DNA from: Lacinutrix sp. C3R15
GTDB taxonomy: Bacteria; Bacteroidota; Bacteroidia; Flavobacteriales; Flavobacteriaceae
DNA length: 64,000 bases
Assembly: GCF_018860825.1 (NCBI RefSeq)
Contig: NZ_JAHKPZ010000015.1
Span: 186,001-250,000, forward strand
Direction: 5' to 3'
A model generated the notes under the pieces. It did not search any database, had not been told where the DNA came from, and saw only the letters and a program-made list of their open reading frames with translations. A program made the translations under genes and the position numbers. This document shows, piece by piece, positions 54,128 through 63,090 of this stretch; position 1 is the first letter of the stretch, and each line of letters begins with the position of its first letter.

Positions 54128-54190
54128 GTGTTGCTCAAATCAACTTGGGTGAACTCAGCAATATAAAAACATGATACGAGCAAGTCTATT
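54128..54190 (+). promoter_or_regulatory. Second candidate HTCS operator, in the 524-bp gap before GH29 gene 2
   Basis: GTGTTGCTCAAATCA at 54128-54142 is identical to 36532-36546. CATGATACGAGCAAGTCTATT-type sequence at 54170-54190 matches the right half of the susC site (shared GAGNAAGNCTATT). The halves are 27 bp apart here against 13 bp at susC. The rest of the gap 53898-54421 is A+T-rich with no coding frame. The site is about 265 bp before the GH29 ATG, suggesting a second promoter under the same regulator. Confidence 0.58.
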
Positions 54191-54421
54191 ATTGTTTTCC
54201 CTTTGCATATTTGTATATCACCAATTGTTTGGAATTTCGCATTTTTAAAAGTCTTTTATTACTTAATTCATATTAATTAGTGCTAAATTTTATTCAATTG
54301 ATTTTTTTAAAAGTTTAAGACTTCATTTGTCGTTAGTTTTAAAAAGTTAAAATCAAATTTTTTTAATACAAGTAAAATTCAAAAAGTACATGATGTACTT
54401 ATTATTTTAAACAAAACCTTT

Positions 54422-56215
54422 ATGTTAAGAAATAGAACTCAATTTTTGTCCATATTAGCTTCTATGCTATTTGTAATTTATAGTTTCTCACAAGAGCCAA
54501 AGAAAAATCAAGAAGGCATGGACGAGATGTGGGGGGAAGCTTCTACAGTTGATGCTGATATTAGAGAAGGTAAAGGTAAGTTTTTTGATGAAAGCAATTT
54601 CGGAATGTTTATTCATTGGGGATTATATTCTGACTTAGCAGGAGAGTGGAATGGTAAAACCTATTATGGTATTGGTGAGTGGTTGATGAATCCTAAAGTA
54701 GCAAATATTAGACCTATAGACTATATGGGAGTTGCAAAAGATTTTAACCCAACAAAATTTGATGCTAAAGCTATCGCGCAATTAGCTAAAGATGCTGGGA
54801 TGAAATATATTGTTATTACTAGTAAACATCATGAAGGTTTTGCAATGTTCGACTCCAAAGTAAGCGATTTTGATATTGTAGATGCAACACCGTTTGGTCG
54901 TGATCCAATGAAAGAGTTGTCTGCAGCTTGTCATGAGTTAGGCTTAGGATTTGGATTTTATTATTCACATTACCAAGATTGGACAGCTCCAGGAGGTGCA
55001 AACGGACCAACAACCAATGCTGATGGAAGTGAAGCATCTTTTAAAGATTATTTCTATAATAAATGTAAACCACAAGTAGAGGAAATATGTTCAAATTATG
55101 GAGATATTGATTTTGTATGGTTTGATACACCAGGAGGAATGCCTAAAGAATTAGTTATAGAGTTGGCAAATACAGTAAGAAAATTACAGCCAAATGCTAT
55201 GATGAGCAGTAGAATAGGACATGGTATGGGTGACTATGTAACACATGGAGACATGGAAGTACCACCTGAAAATTTAGATGTTTTATGGGAAAGTGTTGAT
55301 ACCAACAATGATTCATGGTCTTTTGCTTGGTACGATAACAACTTTAAAAGTCCTAAACAAATTTTACACAGATTAATTTCAACTGTAGCTAGGGGTGGCA
55401 CATACATGTTTAATGTTGGACCAAATGGAGCTGGTGTCGTTCCAGAAATTGGTGCTGGTTTTCTTGAGCAAGCAGGAGAATGGATTAAGAAATATCCACA
55501 AGTTGTTTATGGTGCAGGAAGTTCACCTTGGGGACACGCACTACCTTGGGGAGATGTAACTACACAAGGAAATTCATTGTTCCTTTCTGTGTTCGATTGG
55601 CCACAAGATGGAAAATTGTATATGCCAGGATTACAGAGTGATATAGCTTCAGTTCATATTATTGGAGGTAATAAAGCAGTGGCTTTAAAATATACAACGA
55701 AAAACGATTGGACTATTTTTGAAGTTCCATATAAAAAACCAGATGCTCCAGTTGCTGTTATTGAAGTTGTATTGAAAAAGGAACCAAAAGCAGATCAAAC
55801 ACATGGTGTTTACCCAAATATTGAAACCACAATATTAACCGATTTTGCTAAAGTTACTAGTGCTGAAAAAAAATCAATCCGTTGGATGGAGAAGTTTGGA
55901 GAATGGAAAAAAACAACCCAAGTCTCAAAATGGGAAAAGAACGGAATAGTGGAATGGGAAGTGGATGTGTTAGAACCTGGTTTTTATTATTTAGAGTTGA
56001 ATTATAAAGGAGAAGATCGTTTGGTTTGGAAGACAACAACAGATGAAGGCATCATGGTGCAAAACGAACAGGCAGCTACAGAAAAATACGTTGCATACCC
56101 AATGGGAATATTAGAATTTAAAACAGCAGGGAAACATACGGTTACCGTATCGTTAGTAAGAGGAGATGCTGAAACCTCTAGTTTAAAGTCAATTAGTATT
56201 AAACCAATTCAATAA
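54422..56215 (+). CDS. GH29 alpha-L-fucosidase, second copy
   Basis: 597 residues with signal peptide (to about 23, IYSFSQ). GH29 barrel: FGMFIHWGLYSDLAGEW (about 60-76), KHHEGFAMFDSKVSDFDIVD (about 135-154), FGFYYSHYQDW, and nucleophile candidate Asp235 in FVWFDTPGG. The longer loop with NGKTYYGIGEWLMNP and the GGTYMFNVGPNGAGVVP segment are typical of the family. The C-terminal ~130 residues are an extra beta domain. It heads the second transcription unit, with a candidate HTCS operator about 265 bp upstream; a sulfatase follows after 36 bp. Differences from the first GH29 in the substrate loops suggest a different fucose linkage. Confidence 0.92.
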   Translation: MLRNRTQFLSILASMLFVIYSFSQEPKKNQEGMDEMWGEASTVDADIREGKGKFFDESNFGMFIHWGLYSDLAGEWNGKTYYGIGEWLMNPKVANIRPIDYMGVAKDFNPTKFDAKAIAQLAKDAGMKYIVITSKHHEGFAMFDSKVSDFDIVDATPFGRDPMKELSAACHELGLGFGFYYSHYQDWTAPGGANGPTTNADGSEASFKDYFYNKCKPQVEEICSNYGDIDFVWFDTPGGMPKELVIELANTVRKLQPNAMMSSRIGHGMGDYVTHGDMEVPPENLDVLWESVDTNNDSWSFAWYDNNFKSPKQILHRLISTVARGGTYMFNVGPNGAGVVPEIGAGFLEQAGEWIKKYPQVVYGAGSSPWGHALPWGDVTTQGNSLFLSVFDWPQDGKLYMPGLQSDIASVHIIGGNKAVALKYTTKNDWTIFEVPYKKPDAPVAVIEVVLKKEPKADQTHGVYPNIETTILTDFAKVTSAEKKSIRWMEKFGEWKKTTQVSKWEKNGIVEWEVDVLEPGFYYLELNYKGEDRLVWKTTTDEGIMVQNEQAATEKYVAYPMGILEFKTAGKHTVTVSLVRGDAETSSLKSISIKPIQ

Positions 56216-56251
56216 AAGTACCTAACATTATAAAAAGGAAAACCAACAAGA

Positions 56252-58072
56252 ATGAAAAAAAATTATAAATACATAGGATTGATTGCATTGTTTTCTGTTT
56301 TGGTTTCTTGTAAATCGAAAACGCAAGAAGAAGAACATGCAACCCCAAAACAGCCAAATGTCATCATTGTAATTACAGATGATCAAGGTTATGGTGATGT
56401 AGGTTTTAATGGAAATACCATTATTAAAACCCCTGCTATCGATGATTTTGCAACACAAGGAGTGCGTTTAACAAATTACCATGTAGGTACTACATGTGCT
56501 CCTACTAGAGCAGGTTTACTTACAGGAAGAAATTGTAACCGAAATGGGGTATGGCATACCATTATGGGAGCGTCTATGTTAAATCGAGAAGAAGTAACGC
56601 TAGCCGATGTTTTTAAAAATAACGGTTATAAAACCGGAATGTTTGGAAAATGGCATTTAGGAGATAATCATCCTTTTACTCCAAATGATAGAGGGTTTGA
56701 AGAAGCATTTTATCATGGTGGTGGTGGTATTGGTCAAACTCCAGATTATTGGAACAACGATTATTTTGATGGTACTTATTTAAGAAATGGAAAACCTGAA
56801 AAAACAGAAGGTTATTGTACAGATGTTTGGTTTGACGAAGCTATAAAGTTTGTTGAAGAGAAAAAAGATAGTCCATTTTTGTGCTATTTAAGCTTAAACG
56901 CACCACACTCGCCGTTTAATGTGCCACAAGAATATTACGACATGTATAAAGATGAAGAAAGCTTGTTAGAAACACAAAAACGTTTTTATGGCATGATAAC
57001 CAATATAGATGATAATTTTGCTAAACTATTGAACAAGCTAGAGGAATTAAAAATAGCAGATAACACTATTGTTATTTTTACTACAGATAACGGAACCTCA
57101 AATGGTTATAAAACAGATAAAGAAACAGGTGTTGTTCATGGGTACAATGCAAATATGCGTGGTACAAAAGCAAGTGAGTATGATGGTGGACACCGCGTTC
57201 CATTTATTATTAGATGGCCAAACGGAAAATTAAACACAGGTAAGTCATTGTCAGATTTAACGGCTCATGTAGATATGTTACCAACCTTAACTACTTTAGC
57301 TAACATACCTTACACTTCAGATAAAATAATGGATGGAACCGATATTAGTGCTTATTTAACAGATAATACATCTTTAAAAAACAGGTACTTAGTAACAGAT
57401 ACCCAACGCATTGCCTGGCCAGAAAAAGGAAAAAATAGTTGTGTTATGGATGGCGATTGGCGATTGGTAAATGGTAATGAATTATACAATGTAGCTAACG
57501 ATCCAGGGCAAACTAATAATATAGCAGCGCAACATTCAGAAAGAGTAGCAGATATGAATGCTTTTTATGAGTCATGGTGGCAAAGTGTGATTAAAGAAGT
57601 TAAATATTCAACAATTGATTTAGGTGTAGATGAAGAAGAGGTGATTACTTGTCATGATGCGAGAACTGTAGATTATTATCCGCCTTGGAATCAAACAATG
57701 ATTAGAGCCGGAAAGCCAATGAAACCAGCTTCATTCTTTGTCAATTTTGTAAAACCTGGAAATTATACATTCCAATTAAGACGTTGGCCTTCAGAAAGCG
57801 GTATGTCTTTAGGTGCGGCGATTTTAGACGAAATTCCAGCAACAGCAACAACAGACCCAAGAATTAGAGGAAAGGCAATGAAATTTAAAAAGGCTTTTGT
57901 GAAAATTGGAGATAAAGAAATTATAGATGTTGCTGTCGATAATACCACCCAATCTGCAGATATAGAAGTAGCTGTTGAACAAGGGAAAACAGAATTATTA
58001 GCATGGTTTGAAATGGAAAATGGAGAACTAACAAATGCTTTTTATGTAAACGTTAAAAAGAATAACAATTAA
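56252..58072 (+). CDS. Formylglycine-dependent sulfatase, lipoprotein (S1 family)
   Basis: 606 residues. N-terminal lipoprotein signal, lipobox LVSC (Cys20), so it is probably membrane-anchored. ITDDQGYGDVG (about 41-51) binds Ca2+; the signature CAPTR starts at Cys82; FGKWHLGDN and FTTDNGTSN follow. The body resembles the sulfatase at 41520. It adds a C-terminal domain of about 130 residues (from about VDEEEVITCHDARTVDYYPP), perhaps for carbohydrate binding. Formylglycine formation needs an FGE or anSME enzyme, which is not in this window. It probably acts in the same pathway as the GH29 upstream, either clearing sulfate before or after fucose removal. Confidence 0.92.
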   Translation: MKKNYKYIGLIALFSVLVSCKSKTQEEEHATPKQPNVIIVITDDQGYGDVGFNGNTIIKTPAIDDFATQGVRLTNYHVGTTCAPTRAGLLTGRNCNRNGVWHTIMGASMLNREEVTLADVFKNNGYKTGMFGKWHLGDNHPFTPNDRGFEEAFYHGGGGIGQTPDYWNNDYFDGTYLRNGKPEKTEGYCTDVWFDEAIKFVEEKKDSPFLCYLSLNAPHSPFNVPQEYYDMYKDEESLLETQKRFYGMITNIDDNFAKLLNKLEELKIADNTIVIFTTDNGTSNGYKTDKETGVVHGYNANMRGTKASEYDGGHRVPFIIRWPNGKLNTGKSLSDLTAHVDMLPTLTTLANIPYTSDKIMDGTDISAYLTDNTSLKNRYLVTDTQRIAWPEKGKNSCVMDGDWRLVNGNELYNVANDPGQTNNIAAQHSERVADMNAFYESWWQSVIKEVKYSTIDLGVDEEEVITCHDARTVDYYPPWNQTMIRAGKPMKPASFFVNFVKPGNYTFQLRRWPSESGMSLGAAILDEIPATATTDPRIRGKAMKFKKAFVKIGDKEIIDVAVDNTTQSADIEVAVEQGKTELLAWFEMENGELTNAFYVNVKKNNN

Positions 58073-58083
58073 AAAATAATAAA

Positions 58084-58440
58084 ATGAAGAAAATAATAAC
58101 ACTACTTGCCATTATGTTGATCACCTTTTCGGCAACATCACAAAATAAAAAAGCAAAGAGAAACAACAATAATAACGATTGTTATATAGAAACTGCTATA
58201 AATACTTTTGAGTTATCTCAAGATGACAAAGCGAAACTTAGTGATCTTTTAGCAGAGCGATTAAAGCAACGTGCTTCCGTTAGAAGAAAAATTAAAAAGT
58301 CAGAGATTTCTAAAGAAGAAGGAAAAACAGAAATAAAAGCAATTAATCAAACCTATTTTAAAAGTTTTGCTGATTTAACAGGAACGCCTAAAAAAGAGAT
58401 CATGAGTTTTGAAAAAGAAACTAAAAAGAAGTGTAATTAG
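58084..58440 (+). CDS. Small exported helical protein of unknown function
   Basis: 118 residues: signal peptide (MKKIITLLAIMLITFSATSQ), an Asn/Lys-rich linker (KKAKRNNNNND), then a helical region rich in Lys/Glu (LSQDDKAKLSDLLAERLKQR, VRRKIKKSEISKEEG). Two cysteines, in NDCYIE and KKKCN, could pair. The helical, charged, periplasmic character recalls Spy/CpxP-like small chaperones, but I would not assign it. It lies 11 bp after a sulfatase and 45 bp before an esterase, so it is in the operon. Confidence 0.7.
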   Translation: MKKIITLLAIMLITFSATSQNKKAKRNNNNNDCYIETAINTFELSQDDKAKLSDLLAERLKQRASVRRKIKKSEISKEEGKTEIKAINQTYFKSFADLTGTPKKEIMSFEKETKKKCN

Positions 58441-58485
58441 TAACGGTTAACAAATTTCAGTTTATCTAAATTATTTCAAAAAAAA

Positions 58486-59616
58486 ATGTGTACTAAATTT
58501 TTTCATATAAAAAATCATCGAGCATACCTAATGCTGGTCTCTAGCTTTTTATTACTAGGGAAACTCTCTGCGCAAGTAGAACAAACCAGTTCTGAAGTAA
58601 ATGCTAAGTGTGAATTTTTAAAATTAGATAGTAATAAAAATAACGTACTTGAAATAACAGAGGTAAACCAAATATGGAAACTTATTAGAAAGCATGATAC
58701 CGACAATAATAAGGAACTTACTTTAGAAGAATTTTCAAATTTTGAAATTCCCCACCTAAAAACCAATGGCGATATACAATTAAACATAAAGTATAAAACA
58801 ACAAAAGAAGAAGATTTATACTTAGATATTTATTATCCAACCAAAAAAGCAAAAGGAGAAAAATATCCAATTATGCTATATACACATGGAGGTGGCTGGT
58901 TTAACGGGAGTAAAGAAAATATTGTTAAAACACCAATGGAAGCTCCTTTTTTAGAATTCGTAAAACAAGGGTTTGCCGTGGTTTCTGTTAATTATCGTCT
59001 TACAAGACACAAGTCTGTTCTTATGCGAGACTGTGTAATAGATGCTATAGATGCACTACGTTACCTTTCTAAAAATAGCGATGCATTACAAGTAGATGCA
59101 AATCAGGTTTATGTTATGGGAGATTCCGCTGGAGGGCATATCGCGCAAATGATAACACTTGCAGATCCTGATGTTTTTAAAGGAGATAAAAAACTCTACA
59201 ATAATACCTATAAAGTCATTGCTGGAGTTTCTTGGTATGGACCATCTGATTTTACAATAACAGAATTATTTAAAACGGATGACCCAACAAAAAATGCTGA
59301 TAGATTTAGCTCTAGAATAACCAAAAAAGAATCTAATACTTCTAAGATAGAAGCTATGTATAAAGAAATGAGTCCCATTTTTTATGTAACCAAAAATAGT
59401 CCGCCTTTATTTATGATGGCAGCAGATAACGATACTACTATTCCTGTAGCCCATGCGTATCACATGAAAAAACATGCCGATAGCATTGGTGCAAATGTCG
59501 AAATGTTTATCGTTAAAAACGCAGGTCATAACTGGAGAAAAGCAGGAGGAGAAATAGACCCAAGTCTGGATGTTATAACCAAAACAACAGTTGACTTTAT
59601 AAAGAAGTACAAATAA
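58486..59616 (+). CDS. Secreted esterase with N-terminal EF-hand pair
   Basis: 376 residues, signal peptide to about 30 (GKLSAQ). Residues about 40-90 hold two 12-residue EF-hand loops: D48-S-N-K-N-N-V-L-E-I-T-E59 and D71-T-D-N-N-K-E-L-T-L-E-E82. Both have the right ligand pattern for calcium. The catalytic part is an alpha/beta-hydrolase of the HGGGW type (134-138), with nucleophile Ser214 in GDSAGGH, Asp in AADNDTTIP and His in KNAGHNW. Such enzymes deacetylate sugars or cleave feruloyl/acyl esters. The Ca2+-binding module may anchor the protein or stabilise it in seawater. Substrate is not determined. Confidence 0.85.
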   Translation: MCTKFFHIKNHRAYLMLVSSFLLLGKLSAQVEQTSSEVNAKCEFLKLDSNKNNVLEITEVNQIWKLIRKHDTDNNKELTLEEFSNFEIPHLKTNGDIQLNIKYKTTKEEDLYLDIYYPTKKAKGEKYPIMLYTHGGGWFNGSKENIVKTPMEAPFLEFVKQGFAVVSVNYRLTRHKSVLMRDCVIDAIDALRYLSKNSDALQVDANQVYVMGDSAGGHIAQMITLADPDVFKGDKKLYNNTYKVIAGVSWYGPSDFTITELFKTDDPTKNADRFSSRITKKESNTSKIEAMYKEMSPIFYVTKNSPPLFMMAADNDTTIPVAHAYHMKKHADSIGANVEMFIVKNAGHNWRKAGGEIDPSLDVITKTTVDFIKKYK

Positions 59617-59648
59617 CAAATTTTTATTAACTAAATAAATTTTATATT

Positions 59649-60587
59649 ATGAAAACAAATTACAAAATTAAAGTAGTTAGAAATACTTTAGCTGTTTTAG
59701 CTATTGCTTTAGGGTCTGCATTTGCCACAGCGCAAGTAGCAACAGATTACAGTGCAAACATAAGATCAGATGCTGCAATTACAGCATACCCAGACGGTCC
59801 AGCTAACATGATTTCAGAAGAACTTACTCACGAAGGAGTAACCTTTAAAATTCAAATGACAGTAACTCCAGCCGGAACTGGTACATATGTTGGTACAACA
59901 GGAGCTAATAGAAGATGGGGAATTGGTGATAGCGCAGATGCAGGAAACACGGAAACTCTTTTTGAAGGTGATGAGGATGAATCTGCAACAATAAGCAACA
60001 TAAGTATTGTAGATTTTAATGATAATGAAACAGGTTATACGCAAGGAGCTATTTCAAATTTACATTTTGATGCACTTACTATTAGAGGAGCACAAGGTAG
60101 TGCAGATAATCCAAGTATTACTGTTGATGGTACAAATCCTGGTACTTCAGAATTAGGACAATTAAGTGCAACTACCACTACTTTTGAGTTTGGTGTAGAG
60201 TTCTCTAACCTTGCAGGAACTACTTTTACCGTTGGAGATCCAGATAATGTTAGCAGCATTACTTTAACTGCACCTGCAAATTTTCAAAATACTTGGCAAA
60301 TTATAGGAACTAACATATCCTATACATTTACAACAGATCCTAATCTATCTGTAAAAGATAACGAATTAGATAACTCATTCTCTATTTATCCAACTGTAGT
60401 TGAAAATACTTTTTCCGTAAACAAAGAATTCAAAACATTACAACTTTTTGATATTACAGGTAAAATAGTAAAAACTTTTCGTGCGTCTGATGCCTTAAAC
60501 GTATCCGGAATAAATTCAGGATTATATATTGTTAAAATGCAATCTGAAACAGGTGGTACAGCTACTAGTAAGTTGCTTATTAAGTAG
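59649..60587 (+). CDS. Secreted beta-sandwich protein with T9SS tail (candidate binding module)
   Basis: 312 residues: signal peptide (to about 29, AFATAQ), a beta-rich domain (about 30-235) and a type A sorting domain (about 240-312, NSFSIYPTVVENTFSVN ... GLYIVKMQSETGGTATSKLLIK). There is no catalytic motif. The beta domain is recognisably related to residues about 530-720 of the next gene: RRWGIGDSADAG/KSWGISDDGTND, then FEGDEDESATISN/FAGDQQFSATINN, then a ...ALTIRGAQ/...SITIVNAQ strand. A free-standing copy of an enzyme's accessory domain, secreted to the surface, suggests a glycan-binding protein. Not a family I recognise. 52 bp separate it from the 812-residue protein. Confidence 0.75.
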   Translation: MKTNYKIKVVRNTLAVLAIALGSAFATAQVATDYSANIRSDAAITAYPDGPANMISEELTHEGVTFKIQMTVTPAGTGTYVGTTGANRRWGIGDSADAGNTETLFEGDEDESATISNISIVDFNDNETGYTQGAISNLHFDALTIRGAQGSADNPSITVDGTNPGTSELGQLSATTTTFEFGVEFSNLAGTTFTVGDPDNVSSITLTAPANFQNTWQIIGTNISYTFTTDPNLSVKDNELDNSFSIYPTVVENTFSVNKEFKTLQLFDITGKIVKTFRASDALNVSGINSGLYIVKMQSETGGTATSKLLIK

Positions 60588-60639
60588 TAATTATTTTTTT
60601 TAATTCCAAATCTACCATAGGCACCTAATAATCACGATT

Positions 60640-63078
60640 ATGAAAAAGTTACAATCAAAACATATTGCAAATAGACCGACTACTTTGTGGTTTATTATGG
60701 TATGCTTTTTACTTTCTTTTTTTAATCTAAAAGCTCAGGTTCCAGATTCAGAACTAGGATTAAGAGCAGAATGGATGCGAGGTGCTTTAGGTTTATTATG
60801 GTTGCCAGAACGTAACTATAACGGAAATATTGAAGGGGTTTCTATAGATGATTTTATCACGCAAATAAATGATCTTAGAACTATTGATTATGTACAACTT
60901 CCTTTAACAAGTCCAAATATTTTTTCACCTGTACATGTAGGTCCACATCCTATAATTGAAAGTCTATGGGAAGGAGATACAGATACAAATGGCAACCCAA
61001 TTAACTTGGTGGTACCACGAGCATCAGCAGAAGATCCGCTTTTAAATTGGCTTCAAGCAGTAAGAGCAGCTGGATTAAGAACAGAGATATATGTAAATTC
61101 TTATAATTTACTAGCAAGATTTCCAGAGGATGTTCAAGAGGATTATCCAGACGTATCCGATCGCTGGAAGGAATGGTGTGATACCAATACACAGGCGCAA
61201 ACTTTCATTAATAGTCAAGCTTACTACGATGGTGATGGCAGACGAAAATATATGTTTTGCTATGCAGAGTTTATTCTTAAAGAATATGCGATGCGTTATG
61301 GCGATTTAATTGATGCTTGGTGTTTTGATTCGGCCGATAATATTATGGAAGATGAATGTGGAGATGATCCTGCTTCTGACGTTTTGAATGATCAGAGAAT
61401 TTATCAAGCCTTTGCAGATGCTTGCCATGCAGGAAACCCAAATGCTGCAATTGCTTTTAATAACAGCGTTGGAGATAGAGACGCAAACCCATTTACTACA
61501 GCTACTTATTTTGATGATTATACTTTTGGACATCCTTTTGGTGGAGCAGGAAATATGGTTGAGCCTAGAGATCCTTTATATGGCTATAATTTTGGTATCA
61601 TTGAATGGATGGAAGCTTATAATGGCTATGCTTTCACAGATGATACGAGAACTTGGAATGATAATGTAATTTCACATTTCTTTCCAAAGCAAAGCACTAC
61701 ATCTTGGAACGCAGGAAATACACCTTGCTTAACAGATGAGGAATTTGTAGAATGGACAACTACTGGACTTATTGGTGGAGGAGCTATTACTTGGGGAACA
61801 CCTTTAGTTAGAACGAATTTAGAAAATAATCCCGTTCTTACATTACAACCTTATGCACTAACGCAGTTTGAACTTACAGATACCTATCTAAAAGAATTTC
61901 AATATCCTGGAGCACCAAATTGGTCCAGACAATATACTATTTTACCACCTGCTTATAGCGGAATTCCTTATTCTCATACATTAACTGAAGGCTTTGATTT
62001 TTGGGATCCAGAAGGTGATGCTATCACTTCCCTTATAGCGCTAGATAGTTTTCCTTCTTGGTTAACTATTACAGAAACAACACCTGGTGTTTGGACCTTG
62101 AGTGGTACTCCTTTTGAAACCGTAGATACAGATTATGAATTTGATCTAAGAGTTAGTGATGCTACAGGAGCGTCCGATAGAACAGTAGAGTTAAAGGTTT
62201 TTGAAGAAAATATATCAGAACCAACCAGAATAGATGTACAAATTCAAGCTACAGAAAACACAACTTATCCCTCTGGTGCAGTGATAATGACAGGTATTGG
62301 TTCAATCCCTGAATATGATACTACTTTTGAAATTAATATAACCGTCACGCCAAACGGAGATTTTACAACATATCCAAACGCAGTAATAGTTTCTGGAACT
62401 AGTGATAATGTTGGCAATTCTAGTACAAAAAGTTGGGGTATTAGTGATGATGGCACCAATGATGCCTCTAATGATAGAATATTTGCTGGAGATCAACAAT
62501 TTTCAGCGACCATAAATAATGCAACTGTAGGTAATATCACAGGTACAAGTGGGTTAACCTCTGATGATATCACCATAGAAACTTTTAAGTCTATTACCAT
62601 TGTAAATGCGCAGAGCGTTGGAGATCGGTTTACCTTTTCGGCAGACGAATCGGTAGATTTTGAACTTGGTAGGTTTAATAATGAGCCAACTAAGGTTGTT
62701 GATTTAGTTGTAGAGGCGGCAGATACCCAAATAGAAAGTTTTACAATTAAAAATGGATCAACAGCTACTAATGATAAATGGTCTGTTGAAGGTGTAACAG
62801 TTACTGTGCTTTTTCATGAAAACAGTTTGTCTGTTGTAAATCCAGATAGTGATAATGAGGAGTCTTTTAGGTTGTTTCCTAATCCAGCAAAAAATAAAAT
62901 TTCATTAAACAAAAAACCAGCAATGACACAAGTTTTTGATATAGCGGGTAAGTTGGTTAAAGTAGATAACGAAGGAAAAAAAGAGCTGAATATATCTGCT
63001 TTAAATCAAGGAGTATACATATTAAAAATAAAAACCATATCAGGCAATGTGTTTTTTAAAAAATTTATAAAAAGATAA
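60640..63078 (+). CDS. Multidomain secreted hydrolase candidate, GH29/GH107-like barrel
   Basis: 812 residues. Signal peptide to about 33 (NLKAQ). Residues about 40-430 look like a TIM barrel: RTEIYVNSYNLLARFP, YMFCYAEFILKEYAMRYGDL, IDAWCFDSADN (Asp230), AAIAFNNSVGDRD, GIIEWMEAYNGYAF. The strand with WCFDSA recalls the GH29 nucleophile strand (FWFDG), so a clan GH-R relative, such as an endo-fucoidanase, is possible. About 435-525 is an Ig/cadherin-like domain (WTLSGTPFETVDTDYEFDL). About 530-720 is the beta-sandwich shared with the upstream protein. About 741-812 is a T9SS type A tail (FRLFPNPAKNKISL). Cell-surface location is likely, as expected for an endo-acting enzyme. Activity unproven. 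Confidence 0.72.
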   Translation: MKKLQSKHIANRPTTLWFIMVCFLLSFFNLKAQVPDSELGLRAEWMRGALGLLWLPERNYNGNIEGVSIDDFITQINDLRTIDYVQLPLTSPNIFSPVHVGPHPIIESLWEGDTDTNGNPINLVVPRASAEDPLLNWLQAVRAAGLRTEIYVNSYNLLARFPEDVQEDYPDVSDRWKEWCDTNTQAQTFINSQAYYDGDGRRKYMFCYAEFILKEYAMRYGDLIDAWCFDSADNIMEDECGDDPASDVLNDQRIYQAFADACHAGNPNAAIAFNNSVGDRDANPFTTATYFDDYTFGHPFGGAGNMVEPRDPLYGYNFGIIEWMEAYNGYAFTDDTRTWNDNVISHFFPKQSTTSWNAGNTPCLTDEEFVEWTTTGLIGGGAITWGTPLVRTNLENNPVLTLQPYALTQFELTDTYLKEFQYPGAPNWSRQYTILPPAYSGIPYSHTLTEGFDFWDPEGDAITSLIALDSFPSWLTITETTPGVWTLSGTPFETVDTDYEFDLRVSDATGASDRTVELKVFEENISEPTRIDVQIQATENTTYPSGAVIMTGIGSIPEYDTTFEINITVTPNGDFTTYPNAVIVSGTSDNVGNSSTKSWGISDDGTNDASNDRIFAGDQQFSATINNATVGNITGTSGLTSDDITIETFKSITIVNAQSVGDRFTFSADESVDFELGRFNNEPTKVVDLVVEAADTQIESFTIKNGSTATNDKWSVEGVTVTVLFHENSLSVVNPDSDNEESFRLFPNPAKNKISLNKKPAMTQVFDIAGKLVKVDNEGKKELNISALNQGVYILKIKTISGNVFFKKFIKR

Positions 63079-63090
63079 ATAATATACATT

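Noticed and set aside
61388-61669. 93-codon plus-strand frame within the 812-residue gene
   Set aside because: It overlaps the catalytic barrel in another frame, has low-complexity Ile/Leu/Met composition and no separate start signal.
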